Positions 32,857-47,800 of a DNA stretch of 64,000 nt are shown in pieces (within the stretch, counting starts at the first letter, position 1; each line of letters opens with the position of its first letter). The notes under the pieces are model-generated. The model made no database searches and was not told where the DNA came from. It saw only the letters and a program-made list of their open reading frames with translations. This DNA comes from Holothuria scabra (lineage: Eukaryota > Echinodermata > Holothuroidea > Aspidochirotida > Holothuriidae). The position numbers and the translations under genes are program-made. Location: NCBI GenBank assembly GCA_037179385.1, contig CM074195.1:12809887-12873886 (forward strand). The letters run 5' to 3'.

Positions 32857-35800
32857 CTGCAAAAAAGAAAGAAAAAAGGAAAAAGGACATGAAAAAATGA
32901 AACATACATTTGAAGTTTAAGTGAAGCAGCTTAGCTTCAAATTTGAAAAATGGATAGCAATGATTCCTTCAGAATCCTTAATCAAAATGTTCATAAATCC
33001 GTCCATACCTCTCACATCTCAGTATAATGCTGTATTACTCCTTCCGCTGCACATACCCCCTTCCCAATTACTTTAACCAGTTAACACCGTAAAAAATACT
33101 GATAGTATTATCAAAGTAGATCAAAAGTAACTCACTAATCTCTATTACTGTAAAGTTCCTTTCCGCAAAGAAAGTATGATACTGCGACCACACAAAGAGG
33201 TGCACCTACAGGAGGAAAATGGAAATGTAAAAGCTTAACGTTCAGAAGGATCAAACATGCGACATGGCCAAGATTCGTTAAGTCGATCTACTTACTTTAC
33301 ACCGATGTGAAAATTCACTAACTGCAGAGATAGGGCTTTTTCTTTTACATTTGTTTGGCGGTCTTTGACATTTCTCTCATAAAAAACATCCCTTCCAAAA
33401 AATAAACTGTCGTTTTTCTCCTTCAGTAATAAAAAGGTTTATTGAGGAAAGTATGAGAGAGAATAAAAATACGTGAATTTTATTTCGGTTCCTCTTTACA
33501 TCTAGGTCCATATGTTTCAAGTTCTAGTAATTTTGAATTTCAAATGGGTTCGTTTAGTCTCCAATTTTAAAGGAAACCGACCTTGCTTTGTAAGAATTTT
33601 TAAGGCATAAAACTAATTTTAATAGGCTGAAATGAAGCAAAATCTTTGATAATTTGAAAGTTACACACAACGTATAGCTTCGGATATATTAATAAGCTTT
33701 GGGTCGAACATATATGAGTGTGTTTTTACAATTCCATCCTTTAAGACGGCGATATATTGACTCGGTTCATGGAATTCAGCACATTTATCAAAACCTGTAA
33801 ACTTAGACTGTCCCCATATTCTATGTACAAATAAATGTTTAATGAGTAAAAAATTAAAGATTCAATTCGGCTGAACAATTTGTGACCAGGCACTTTATCA
33901 ACTCCCAACCTTTACGAGGCGAGAGATAAACAATTCAAATTTTGAAGTTTTTGAGTAGTTATTGGAGAATGACAAAACTGACATGTTACATGCTAAATAT
34001 TACCTTTTCATGTAATAGTCCCCTTTAACTCTCGCGTTAAATTATCGGTATCAACTCTTTTTGTCCCATAATACAGGTCAAAACACGTGCCTGCAAAGCG
34101 GGAGTTAATTTAATCCTCTTTATCTCGAGAAACTAATATATTTATTTGACACACTAATTCCCATTGCTCAGTACAACACAAAAATTGGTAGATAATGCAA
34201 ATTTACTCACCCCAGGCGTAGACAGAAGACCAAGGGATAAATTTTCTGGCACGTGGGAGACCATTCATAACCTGTACGAGTACAATGTACATGTGCACTG
34301 CTTCGACGCTGGTCCAACAAATATAAGATAGTGTGAAGTAGTGAAGGGCGGCCGAAACGAGCGAACAGATGATGGCGCTCTTCACTGCATCGATGCCGAA
34401 AAGGAAGATGGTGTAAAGGCAAAGGAGAGCGAAAATCCACTGAATGAGAACCATTTGAGCAGTCGCGGGCATCAACTTTCTAATGGAGGAAATAAAATTC
34501 AAATCAAGTGTTGTTATGTTATTACTCAAATACAAAAATCTTTCGAATGAGTATATTTGTGAGAGAGATTATTGGATAATAAAAACAAAAGTCGCTAGCA
34601 CAAGAGAAGGAGAAGGGTAAGTTCTCAAAAAGTTGAAGATGCATTTCAAAAGGCACTGTAAAGGTTTGTACGTAATATCAGGACGTGTTTTAAAGATATA
34701 CTGACCGTTGCTGATGTTGCACAATAGACATTTTGATATGCGTGCACGACAAACACCTCAGTAACAATATGCTATTTAATTGACGTCAAAATATAGGGAC
34801 GGACAGTGACGTTGGTGAAAACCTTTATTGAAGTTCGAATCACAACTTTTGTGAAAAGATTTTCAAAATTTTTGAGTTCACGATTATTAATACAAATGAA
34901 AATCTGCAGCTCTTACTCCACGGGTTTATCTTTTTTGATCATATAAGACTTGCTATCCGATGTGACCGGGTTAAATACTGAAATGGTAGTTTGCCGACAG
35001 ATGAAAGGGGAATGCCTACTCGCATCACGTGCGATGAAAGTTACGTAGTATTTGCATACATTTTGATTTTGATAGGCTCATGAATTAATTTACTAAAAAA
35101 GAGCCCACGGAATGACAGAAGAGTGTTTTAACAAAAGGTAAGTTAGTGGTTAGCTCAAAGAAGTCTGCAGTTCTTTATTCAGAATAAAATGTTAAGAGTG
35201 CATGTAACGTATGATAAAAAATAAGGATTTATAAAACTTCAACATGAATTTTAACAAATAGTCATAACAGTGCCTTAAAACCCCCTTTTTTTTTCAAAAG
35301 TCCCCCGGCTCTCTGGCAAAGAACGAGGGGCGAAAACCAAACAATACTCCCGAAGGAGTTCTGCTCCCAAAAGGAGCTACGTCCCCAAGGGACAACTCAA
35401 CTCAATATGACCAACTGAACGACCTGAGGTGCGACGGAGTCTCGTTCTAGACTGGCTGAATAGAACGGCTTCCTCTGGCAAAGAACCTCCTTTACAATTT
35501 CGTGATAACTGTGCTCAGGCTTTACCTTAAAACGACTACTGTGTGATATGGCTGCGGCATTTTCTTCGGTCTATGTGATACAGACATACTTACTTGAATT
35601 TCACGTAGGTCAGCAAAGCGAGAAACAGCGCCACAATTGAAAGAGCGCACCCAACTTTACTGATGAGGTCCAACTCGAAAGCTTTACAACCATAATCTGG
35701 ACTCTAAAATGGTAAAACAAAAAAGAAAAAAAAACATTATTGTATTGTGAAAAAAATGGACCCCCTTTCCAGCTTTTAAAGAATGTTACTTTTCCACAAA

Positions 35801-38800
35801 GGAAGAAAGCCAGATCAGGTAAGCTATTGAGGAAGGGCTGCTTGTGATTGGTCGAGGCAAAATAATACTGCACAGTGACATTACTCCAGCAAACAGAAAC
35901 CAGTTGTAATATTCAATGTTCTAGGGGTCATTTTTATAAGGGCATTACTGGACGTTTCATTTTTCCCAGGACAAATGGGAGTATGTACCAATGAGCTAAT
36001 CACATTCTTTGAAATAGACCACACCACTAATTTAGGCCACACCCCTAATTTCAAAGTAACAGGTTTACGACCTTTTTTATTCATTGGCTTGGTTCATGGA
36101 ATTCAGCAAATTTCGCAAACCCTGTAAACTTAGACTATCCCCATATTCTATGTAATTGTTTAATGAGTAAAAATATAAAGATTTGAACAATTTGTGACCA
36201 GACACTTTTTCAACACCCAACCTTTACGAGGCTGAAAAAAAACGATTCAAAATTTTTAGTTTTTGACCAGTTATTGGAGGTTAAAATTGACATGTTGCAA
36301 ACATTTTCATGTAGTATTCTCCCTTTAACTCCCTCGTTAAATTATCGATATCAACTCCTTTTACCCCATAGTATACAAAACTTTTGAAAGACCGATTTAG
36401 CCTCATTCGTCCAGGGAAAATATCAGGATGACAGCCTCTACGTAATTGAAGATCACAGAAATGTTACTTCGAACCCATAAACATACGAAAATGAGAAGAG
36501 TGCATGCGTGTAAGAAGTGCATACTAAAAGAAGTACACTATTAGGCAATAAAAATTTCCCATAGAATTTCGCCAACAACCGAAGAAAACTAAAAGATTTT
36601 TCTCACTTGCTTTCAAACAGGTTTTCAACTCTGGATGGAAATTAGAAACCCTTTGCCATCAATGGGTACAAGAGTTGGATAGGATTATCATTGACCCCCC
36701 CCCCCCCCGTCCCCGTTGTTGTAAGGTGCCTTATTATACAATGGCAACACTAAACCAAAGCACATTGGACATTTACACAAAAGGAAAATCTCCAATTTTT
36801 AATAAATAAAGAGGAAAGTGTGATCACGATGTCAAAATGAGTGATGAAAAGTCGAAAATAGACCTTAAAATGATGAAGTTAAAGTTTCAAATACTGATTT
36901 TCACTTTAAAAAGACGATTTTTTTTCAAAGAGAGGAAACATCCCTGAAAATGTAACCCACCATAAGAACAGCGAAATTAGTCAGGTGATCACAGTTACAA
37001 ATGACGTTATCTTCAGTTTCTATGGCAATGTGACAACCCTCTGTTGACCAGCCTCCGTAGCCGCCATTGATTGTAAAATCCCACCACACACATTTCCTAG
37101 TATGCATGGGAGGTGTCTAAAAAGGGAAATAAATGCACATGCATTAGTTTCGACATACGGGTGAGGGCAAGCGACCTTTATCTGCCCGGATCTGTGACAT
37201 GTAGAGAATGAAAATTTAAAGATACGACTGCCTCGGTATTTTTATCTGTTTAAAATAAAATTTTAAGGGCTCTGGGTGCCGTTGTTATGGTGTCATTTTA
37301 TGTGTAATCTCTTCTTCAGCAAAGAAGGCTGCTAAAGGGAAAATAAATCTTTTTTCATTTAGTCAAATTTTAACGTCTCTGGACACCATTATCTATGCCA
37401 TTATGTCACATGTGACCTCTTACTCAGCAAACAAGGCTTCCAAAATAATAATGAAAGACTTCGATAAGCAGATAATATCAATCCTAGTCACTTTGTGATG
37501 GAATCTTTATATTATTCAACCTTTCAAAATGAGAAATCGAAGATGCTGACGTTGAACGCCAACAGTTGTACTCATATATTCATTCTCTATCGCATGTTGT
37601 AATGTTAAGAAGTCATGGCAATATCAACGACAGCATCAGAAACAACAACAAGAGCAAGAACGACAACTACAATAACTTCAACGACAACAACGACAACGAT
37701 GACAACGACAACGATGACAACCACAACTAACTAAAACAACGACAACAACAACGGCAACGGAAAGGACAACTACAATTACTACAATGACAACAACGAAAGC
37801 GATGACAACGAAAACAGTAATAACCACAACAACATAGCAACAGTAACAACAGCAACGACAAGAACAGCATCATCAACAATAACAATCTATAATATTTTGT
37901 ATATTTTGTCTCATCCAACATTTATGTACTAATGGATACAAGGACTTATTTCTACCTAGTATAAGATGTCATTCTTCATTATTTTATTGTCCTGTTTTGA
38001 TTAATTTCGAATATACCTGTGAAGCATTGAAAGCCAATGAAGCTGGTTGTTGGAGTGACGTCACCCTTTTACCGTTTATTCTAACATCAAGTGACGATAC
38101 TCGACTACAAATGAAACATTTGTCGTCCTCTTCGGCTTGTAACGAAACCAATGAAGTTTCTGCTCCGTCAAAGAGTCGGCTGTCTCTGTAGACAACGAAG
38201 TTTACCCGGACGCTCTGTATGCCTGCAAACGCAATGTCAATTTGAATAACTATATTGATATTGAATGTTAACTAGAGACCCTTACCTAAACTAGAATCAA
38301 AGTTGAGTAGAATATTTCCCTTTTTTTGCTATTTACTTGACATGAAAGAAAAAGTCTTACTAAATTAAATGACTTAGTTAAACTTGACTCACGAGGTTGA
38401 TTGACTTAATTGAGACTTAAACGACTTGAGACTAGAATTTGTTTGACCTGAAACAAAATGTTTTGCAATTAGAATTGAGAGAAATAACTAACATGGCTTA
38501 AACATACTATATTTTCCTTTCCGAAGAAATACATTCACATCATTTATCGGTCGAAACATCTCAGTTTAATTCAGACTGTCAGACTAATGTGATGTCAATA
38601 TTGGTAGCCAATGGTTCAATTTTCTAAAAACATTTAAAAGTTTTTGCTTGTAGAACAAAAAGCCAGATCATGTTTGTTAGTTCACTACCTGACTACGTAC
38701 AATTTGAGATTTAGAGCAATTTTGCTACGTTTGTGTCTTAAGCTTAATACAGACTCGACACAGCTGCAAGAATTGTTTTTTTTACTGGAAGGTTTTCAAG

Positions 38801-41800
38801 TCAAACGCTCCGGCCCTTTGTTCATCATTACGTTGATTAAGGTTCCTTGTGATTTCATTCCATGGGTGAACAATAACCTTGTCTCTGAATACACACACAT
38901 TTTTAAAACAAATCGACGGCTGTGAAGAGATAGACACTAAACTCTTAAATATTGATAGTAAAATTTTCCCCCGATCCGGTAAATTCTCATTTTCATCCGA
39001 GAGCGGTTATCTACTAAACTGTTCACATTGATTGGGAAAAAATGGATATGGAACTGAAGTATCATTGCTTCTCCGAGTGGTATCTTCCAAATAAGACAAT
39101 GTAAACTACCTTTACAAATGGGAAATTACCCGTGGCCCAACTGGCGTTCCAAGTTGAAATATGACTCACCCGTAGTTGGCTGATTAAGTGCTGTCCCCGG
39201 TATGTAGAATCCAGCCTCGACGTTTTCTTCCATATTTTCATACGACTTAATGTTGACGGGTTGACCACTCAGCACGTTGTAATGGGACCTGATAGGGTAG
39301 ACCTGACCGAAGCTCTGAAAATGGTCACCGGCTGGTGTGACGTCACTAGTGGACACTTTGACGTCATGTGAGTTAAAGTAAAAACTTTCTCCATTTTCTA
39401 GATGAATATTGTCCACAACATCATTAAGAAGTTCACTGATTCTACTGGTGTTGTACGCCGATGAAACATTCGAAGATCGAAGAATATGGGCAGTCATAAA
39501 ATCATTAGTATGTAATACGACTTTTTTGGCGACCTACAAGAAAGTATGGAAAAATGATGGTTTAGGACAAAAGTATTGTTATTTTATTCGACGATATAGA
39601 GACATAGAGTTTAAAATTGAAATTTCCTACAAAAACGTCTTTGAACTTTGTGAAAATTTTTAATTGATTTTTTTTTAAATACATGAAGCATCTTGCTCAA
39701 TTTCATCTCATTTCAATGTAGTATAGAAAGGAATCAATCTTGGTTAAAACTTTACAACTATAATCTTCACTCGTATAGAACACTCTATCACTGATTTAAA
39801 ATTTCCAATGATCCGTGATTTCCCTCTTACAATATAGAAACTGGGAGGTAAAACTCTATCTAACCTAACCTCTTACAGTATAATATTTCAGATACATTGA
39901 CCTGTTTCTACGGTAATGAAACATGGGCTGTGATTGGGGAAGCGGTACGGGAAATATCTCCCAATATTTGCGAAATTGTCAATTAACATTGATTTTACAC
40001 AGCAATTATTTTAGAAATGTGGTCCTGCTCACAACACCCCCCCCCCCACACTTTATTGTGAACAAATCGTCGCACTTATGTATTGAAATATCAAAAGTGA
40101 GGGCCGTATGGCAGGCCGCTGTATTCCCTAACTCTCGATTACACTCAAGTGAAACACATTTCACTTCAGTGGAATTCAGTTTCACTTAAGTGGAATGCAT
40201 TTTACATGAGTTAAATGCATTTCAAACAAGTGGAATTAAATACCTTTAAAGTGAAATTGCGATGTAAACGTTAAAACGGCTTGCCATAGGACCGAAATCA
40301 ATGTACACCGATTGATCAAGAATGAAGTGACGTTGGAACAGTAGGGTCGACAACTTGGAACAGTCTGACCCTTGGGTTTTGCTCCAAATGATAAACTAAA
40401 AATGTGGTCTCCTATAAGACGTTACCGAGTCATGTTTCATGCTAGACAGCAAATTGAGAATCTGATATTTGCTTAAGAAGTTCAGAGGTAACATGTTCTA
40501 AATTTATTTTAAAACAATGCACTGTTTAACAAGGTGTTTCTTGATTGTCATTGCATTGTATCGATTGTATTCTTTGTTAGGGTTAGTGCTGTTGTTAGCC
40601 AGTTAGGAAATTTCTTGTTAAACAGTGCGCAAGGCCTCAATTTCTGAGTAAATGGAGGGCGTTCTTGAGAGAGACACAAAGCTGTATCAGCTACTACTCT
40701 ACTAGTATTACCATACTAAGATCTGGACCAAGGCAATTAATGACCTGAACTTGATACGACAACTGGGGTTTCTCTTGAGAAAATTCGTAATACCCGGGTT
40801 GGAGAGCGTTCGGCAAACACACAACCCGACTGCGACCAGATTGGGACGGATTCGACTGGCAGCCCATTTTTGTCTCAAACTCGTCCCTAACATTTAGTCT
40901 AGGTCATTTGAGCTAGGTCGAGGTGAGTTTTTCGCAGGAGGTACATTCTTTTTTCTGGATAAAACCATTTCGGAACATCGGAAAGGGACTTCAACCGTGG
41001 ATTTGGGTATACGACAGTTTTTAGAAGATGACGCTTGTTAGCCGTGAAACTGTTACATTCAGTCTATTTACTCGTTATTTTCTATTGAATGCAGGTGTCA
41101 TCAACAGGTAATGTTTGATTTTGTCCTACCTCTACTGGAATCCCATCAATGACAGAAATTTTCTGCATAATTAGAATGACATCTTCAATCTCATTTATTG
41201 ATATCTCATCCCTGGGTCTGGTGACTTCAGCAAGACGTTCTAAAAGCTCTTGTAATTGGTTCTTGGTCTTGCTTGGTGTTGATGATTGGTCCATCTTTGA
41301 AGACGTCAATACTAGATTAGTAAAATGGCTACTTGCTGTGTTTTCTTCAGATCGGGAAGAGAATGTTCCAAATGTAACTGAGGCACCCATTTCCTCAAAG
41401 TTTGATGGGGCTGTTGAACTTGCCAAAGACTGCCTCTGTGGTTCTGAGTTTTGTGTTTCTCGAGTTGTAAATGTAGAAAGAGTGTTCGGTTTCGTTGAGA
41501 CGGTCTGTGGGGTCGATTGCCTGCCACTGTTATTGAGGATGTCAAAAATATCGGCCGGAGGGTATTTTGTCTGAGTCCAAGTTGATTCTGTTATGGCAGA
41601 TTCGTGTAAATTCGAGGGCGCTGTTGCCCTCGTTGATGACTTTCCTTGTGAAGTCAGTGTTTGTGTCTCATGTTTTGAAAAGTCGGAAGGAGATTTTGGC
41701 TCTATGGTATTGTCATGTGACGTTAATGTCTGTACGCTGCGGTGGATGGCTTCGGAAATATCGGCCTGCGAGTCGGTCGTTTGGACTCCGTTTGGTTCCA

Positions 41801-44800
41801 TCATATCGGACTCATTAAATGCAGGGGTTGAAGTGAAAGATCCAAAGGGGATTTTCAAAGTAATTGGTTCAGGTCGTCTTGCATTTGTGCCACTTAAAGT
41901 TGCTGGATGAATATCTTCATTATTGTATTTTACTTTCTCAGAACCTGTAGAAAGAGAAACGTTTGTCATTTTGAACATGGTAGATTTAATGTTGAATTCT
42001 TGAACTTCATTTAGTTTCACATATTTTTCACACATTAAAATACAACAATGCAGCTATACATTTCAAACAAAAGACTTTTATGTGGTTTCAACTTCTTCCT
42101 AAAAAGTTATTGTTGAGAAAGCAATTGTTTTACTAAGCAGGTTACCTTTGCACAAAAAGTGAAAATACTTAGTTTCAGCCCACTTCCCTCCAGTAACCTA
42201 CCCTAATCTAACATAACCATCTACCACCCTTGAGAGAAAAAAAAAATGAAAAGCTTTTGACGAAATTACACCTATCCTTAAAACATTTAAAGAAATTTAA
42301 ATATTTTAGAAAATAGGGGAAGTGAAGAAATGCTTTTGACCGAGGATCAGGGTCATTTCAAACTCTTTTCAATATATGTTTCAATGCTGAGTATTTATCA
42401 ATCAATGCAATTTGCACGAATGACGCCTTATATAAATAAGATGTGTGCGTAGTCTTTTTGCCTTTTCGCATTCCTTACTCGATCTCACCTTTTATTGATA
42501 TTGATGGGAGACAAAATGGTCCAGGTTGACATTTCGTTCTGACTGAGGAATTTGGACGACTAAGAATGACGTAATTTTTCTTGTCCACCATTTTGAATCT
42601 TACGCAGACGTAATTCATTTGCCAACATGACAGGTTACTCGGATCTAAAGAATAATTGACCCGGTCAAAGGTCAACTTTTGACCAACAACAAGGCCTTGT
42701 CGCGACTGTCGTGGCCGTAACACGTTTCTCTTGAGTGAATATCGGGGCCCTTCTCCGTCTATAGTCGTGGTGGTCCATACGAATAGCTTCCAGAGAGGAG
42801 AGCCTGCTGTGATATTACCAGACACTCTTTCATCATAAAGGACCTGTACGTTCAACAGAAGGTTTTTAATGGGTCCGTCTGGCTGTATGATATAACTACC
42901 ACTTTCTGGTTGGTAATCGAAGCTTACGTTATGAACCACGATGCCATCTAAGGGTTATAAGAACAAAAAATCTTCAAAATGTCGGAGCTTACACCATATA
43001 GAAAATTGGGTATATCCATTGCAAAGTTATATTGCCTTTAACGTTAGGATACAGCAGAGGATAGTAATTACAAACTAATCATTGAACAGAACAGAATAAT
43101 GAATCGATGAAGTTGTTTCTTCTTGATTTTACAAAACGTAGAAATGCGTTTTACTCCTATTAGTGACCATAATATGGTCTTTTAAGCGTTTATATATATA
43201 TGCAAATTTTGTTTTAAAATGTTCCATGTATTATTACGGAGCAGAAAGGGTTTATCTAAGCCAGTGTACTAAGTTACCTTTGAAGCAGGGAGCTACCTGT
43301 TAGAGACAACTATTAATAGTGAACGCCATGGCAGTGACTCAGTAAAGACTACAAAAATCGCTGTGAGAGGATGAATTTCGACTTCCTCTCACTTACTGGG
43401 TAGTGAACAGTTTACTTCTTTAAAGGGTTCTGGGAATTGAGAAATAATTGTTGCGGAGGATAGCGGGGGAGGGGATGCTTACATTTTGTGACACGCACAG
43501 ACCTAGGGAAATTACGCCAAATCTTTTTCTATATCGTAGTTTATGGATAAGTTAAAGGGCTAACCATAGTAGGAAATACGTGCCACGCAAACTTGAATAA
43601 GTATACAGTAGACTTTCCCGTTTAATGAATAGCTCTTGAGAATCACGTGATAATATTTTCCTCCTCAATTGTGAAATTAACTTAAAGGCACAATTCTCTC
43701 ACCCCAAACAGTACCGATTCTCCTAACCTTCTTACTTAAGCCCCACCCACAATTGTCTGAAATTCATCCTCATCCAGACACAATCTCAGTTTACATTACT
43801 TCGGGTGAGTATAGAAAAGCTCAATGTGTATTTCAAAACACTCTTAGTACAATTCACGCTGTGTAATGTAAGCTTTGGTACTTGGTGTTGTGTGAATAAG
43901 CAGTCAATCAAAAAGCTGAGCCAATTGAGAGTTACTGTTACCCCCTTCAAGAATTGTAGTCGGGGCTGAGAGGATTGGCCCTTTAAAAGTAACCGGTTGG
44001 TTTTACAAGCATTATGAAAGATACTTGGAAGAGAACTAAGAAGTTAGTTCGTTAGTTGTTAAGATTGGTTTAACGGCCTAGTTTCTAACCAGTCGAAGGA
44101 AATTATGACATTTAGCTGTTATTTCAAAATAAGTTTGGGATGACTGCTACTCTTGGAGCGGACGCTGTTTACAGACTCAGCACATGCTTAATGGCTAAAG
44201 AAGGGACTCGGCGCATAACCTGCTAAGTAAACAAGTATAGACAAAGAGAGACCAAAATCATCTGTACAAGAATGACAGGCTCACCTAGGGTTGAACCCAA
44301 ATAATATTTTATCGTTGATCAGAAAGGTCATGGTCATATTGATAAAACTGTAACAAAAGACTCTGACAGATGGAGTCGTCCAAGTCAAAAGGAAATGACA
44401 TCAACCTGGTAAAAATCCACTTCCGGTGTCGATTACTAGTAATGCCGTTGGAATCCAATGACATATGACCTTTAATCAAGGTAGGTTTACCTTCAGCAGA
44501 AGAAGTGAAAGGCATTTTTCTGAAATATTTCCCTTTCGAAATTGCGATATTTTTGCGGGGGACGTGCAAAAACGTATAAAGTCAACGGAAACTTGAAACG
44601 ATGAAAAAGGGAAAAAAAATCGAAGAGATCTTTCCAAAACCGCTCTCCCCTTACTTCGGGCCCGGAGAACTTACCTGAACCAGTAGACGGCTTCCGTCAG
44701 TGGAGTATATCACAATTCTGAATGCAATATTTAATGTTAAGGTGTCGTCATTTAGACAGCAGCTTTCACCGTTAACAGGTTAACTGGTAAAAATCGTATA

Positions 44801-47800
44801 GGCTGGGTGTCAAATCTCAGTCTCGTCGATGCCAATACGAGTATGGGATCCTTTAGATTTGGGGAATAATTTTTTCCCAAATCCCTTGGTCTTTTAAAGA
44901 AAAAAGTTGTCACTATTTTTTTTTTGCTGATCCTCTCCAAATTTTGGAGTTTCCCAAATCTTGGTACTACCAGTATCCTCTACCTCTTGCCCCATCCGTT
45001 GACTTGGACAACCATCTCAAACGAGTTTACATATTTCTGTGGAACTTTGCTTATAGGGGACAACAAGAAGGGTGTGTCACCAACACGCCTGTCCTGTCCC
45101 CTCCTCCCGATACAGCCATTGATTTGTTCGAGTTATGATCACCCCATCGGACGAGTGCGTATTCAATCCATATTTTTATCCAAAGCCAGCTGGGAGGAAG
45201 AGGTAGGCGTTCTCCCTTCTAAGTTCCTACCGAGCACCGGTTCCTATTAGAGCCCTTGATCGCCGGAATCTACATGCCCTTGATCGAAAACTACACTACA
45301 CAGATAACTATTCTCAATTCCTTTATTTGGCCCTTTGGGCCTCAGTTCCAGTGAGGAGGTTGATTACATCTATAAGAGGGGCACTTTGAGTTGGTTTGTG
45401 AAGTTCATCCAACAATTTTTCCCCAAATCTCTAAAATTTTCTACACATACACTTATAACAACTGGTCAAACTTAGACAGCTCTGACATCCGTCAGTCAGT
45501 TACTCAATATTAAATTCAGTTTAGAAAAATTGTGACCAGACACTTTTTCATATTACGCACAGATCGTCGAGCCGCAGGAATAAATTCAAACTTTATAATT
45601 TTTGGATATAAAACTTGACTAACTCTGTTTATAATAAGCACTGTCGTGTCTTACTTTCTGCCCTCCAACACCCTTGTTGAAATGTCGTTATCAACTTTAT
45701 ATTCCCCCCTTGAAATGCTTAATCCTCTCACCACATACAGTTCCAATTCTCCTAACCAGGTTACTTAAAGGAAAATATTGTGTACAAAATGCTCCATCAC
45801 AAGAGTACAAAGAAAATGGCTCAGACATTATCCAACAATTTAGTCTTAATCATAAGCTCCAGCAATAGCTACAGCTTTTCAAAATACCTTGCGCAGAGAG
45901 AGCCATGGACGTTGCATCATTTGAAATTTTGAAAGATTGGGTGAACAAATGATTCTTGAGCAACAAACAACTGAATTCCTATCTATGGGAAACTTATTTC
46001 TTGAAGAGAAGGCTACCATACTGCCTTATTTTTGATAATCTCTCACCCTGTGTCAATAAATATTAGTTTTAAAAGGATGAATTTTTCTTTCAAAACAAAC
46101 ACAATATTTCCCTTTAAACTCCTCAGACATCTGTCTGAACCTCATCCACATCCAGGACATAATATCAGTTTATTGCTTCATGATGAGTTTGGAAGACCCT
46201 AATGTGTAATCAAAACACTCTCAGTTCACAGTACATATTGTGTAATATGAGATATACTGGTCTGTTTTCTTTTATTTGCTGTCAATAAAAGAGCTGAGCC
46301 AATTGAGAATTTCTGCAGACTACTTCAAAAGTTGTAGTTCGGAGTCAGAGGTGACTGTCTTTTAGGGAGTTGCCATAAAATTTCTTGGCCGGATCATATA
46401 GCTATTACCGCAATAGCGCCATGATCTGATTAAAGGGGAAGTTTAACGTTTAAGCAAATGTGAAAGAAGAATCAAAACTCTAAAGTGATGAAATTTCAAT
46501 CCAAATCGGACACATGTATTTCTCGAGATATGAGTAAATGAAGTTACTAGATTTGTGTTCAAAAGTGATCTTGAGGGCAGTGGAGGTTATTGACAAGGAA
46601 TCCTTTGCTTCCTTTTTTCAGATTGTTGTGATGACCTTGAAGTTAAGAGGAATGGTGTTAACAATTTGTTAATTTCTCATGCCACTTATGTAAATCACAT
46701 TCTGATAATATGTGATTGTTGAGGAGAAAATAGGCTGTTAATTTTTACGAAAAACAAAAGACTGCCCAATTAATGTCATATGCTTGCTTCAAGTTCACAT
46801 TTGTTGAAAATGTGACAACTTTCCTTGCTCATATCTTGACAATAACACATCGGATTTCAATGCAAATTTTACCAAAATTCTTAGAATAAGTACCACTTTA
46901 ACCTATCAAACCTTAATGTTACCTTAAATCCCCCTTTTATATGTAATCTCGCTCTCCTAACTGCTTAATGACTTATTAATCCACTCCTCCTTGAGAAAGT
47001 CAAGAATAAGGGAAGAATCTGTTTTTTCAAAATTTTCAAGCAAAGTGTTTAGGCCGGGCACCGGGTAGTATTTTTGGCGAATATGGGAGTATTCACAACA
47101 GTCAAGAAAAATGTGACTGACGGTGATAACGCAGTCACATGGTATACAGTAAGGCAGTGGCGTAGCCACGGGGGGGGGGGGGTGGGGTTGGGGGTTAACC
47201 CCCCATGACCCAACCTTGCAATGAAAAAACACCTAAAATAGAGGCTTTTTCTCCCTATTCGTAAATTTTTCCCTCATGTCGCGCTCCCAAACCCCCATGA
47301 CACCAACCCCCCCCCACATGATGACACAATCCTGTCTACGCGCCTTCAGTAAGGTCTTTTATCCCCGTGAAGTAAATAGGCATGGGACTTGGTGCAAGTC
47401 TTCTGTCAGGGCAGGGTAACAGCCACAACCACAAGGTAACCAACCCCTCCCTCTGTAAATTTTTCTGTCTATTTTGGGAGTGCAATCTTGAAAAGGTTGC
47501 TGGGAAAAGTGGTAAGAAAAATGAAACTCACTTCTCCTTAGGACACATACGACAAACTTGGTAGTAAAGAAAGTGTCCCTTTAAGATAAAAGAACTAGCT
47601 TTATCGCAAGGGTCAGTAACCAGTTCACGGAAGATATTTGATATATATTCGAAATAGTGGGTTTGCAAAACAATAAAAAAATAAAGCGAAAACATCCTGC
47701 AACCGTATACATCTCAACGGAAACGCTTACAGAGCGTATACATCTCAACGGAAACGCTTACAGAGTAAAACAAATAAGATCTAAATTATTCTGTTTATAA

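Noticed and set aside
37727..37921. Minus-strand Leu/Cys/Arg-rich frame
   Set aside because: Produced by the trinucleotide microsatellite; no splice or promoter support.
44309..44740. Possible extra aGPCR exon with a GTAAGT donor at 44674 and open frame IAFRIVIYSTDGSRLLVQ
   Set aside because: It ends in phase 0 while both neighbouring exons need phase 1, has no good acceptor, and exons 49150-49351 and 42489-42947 already join correctly.
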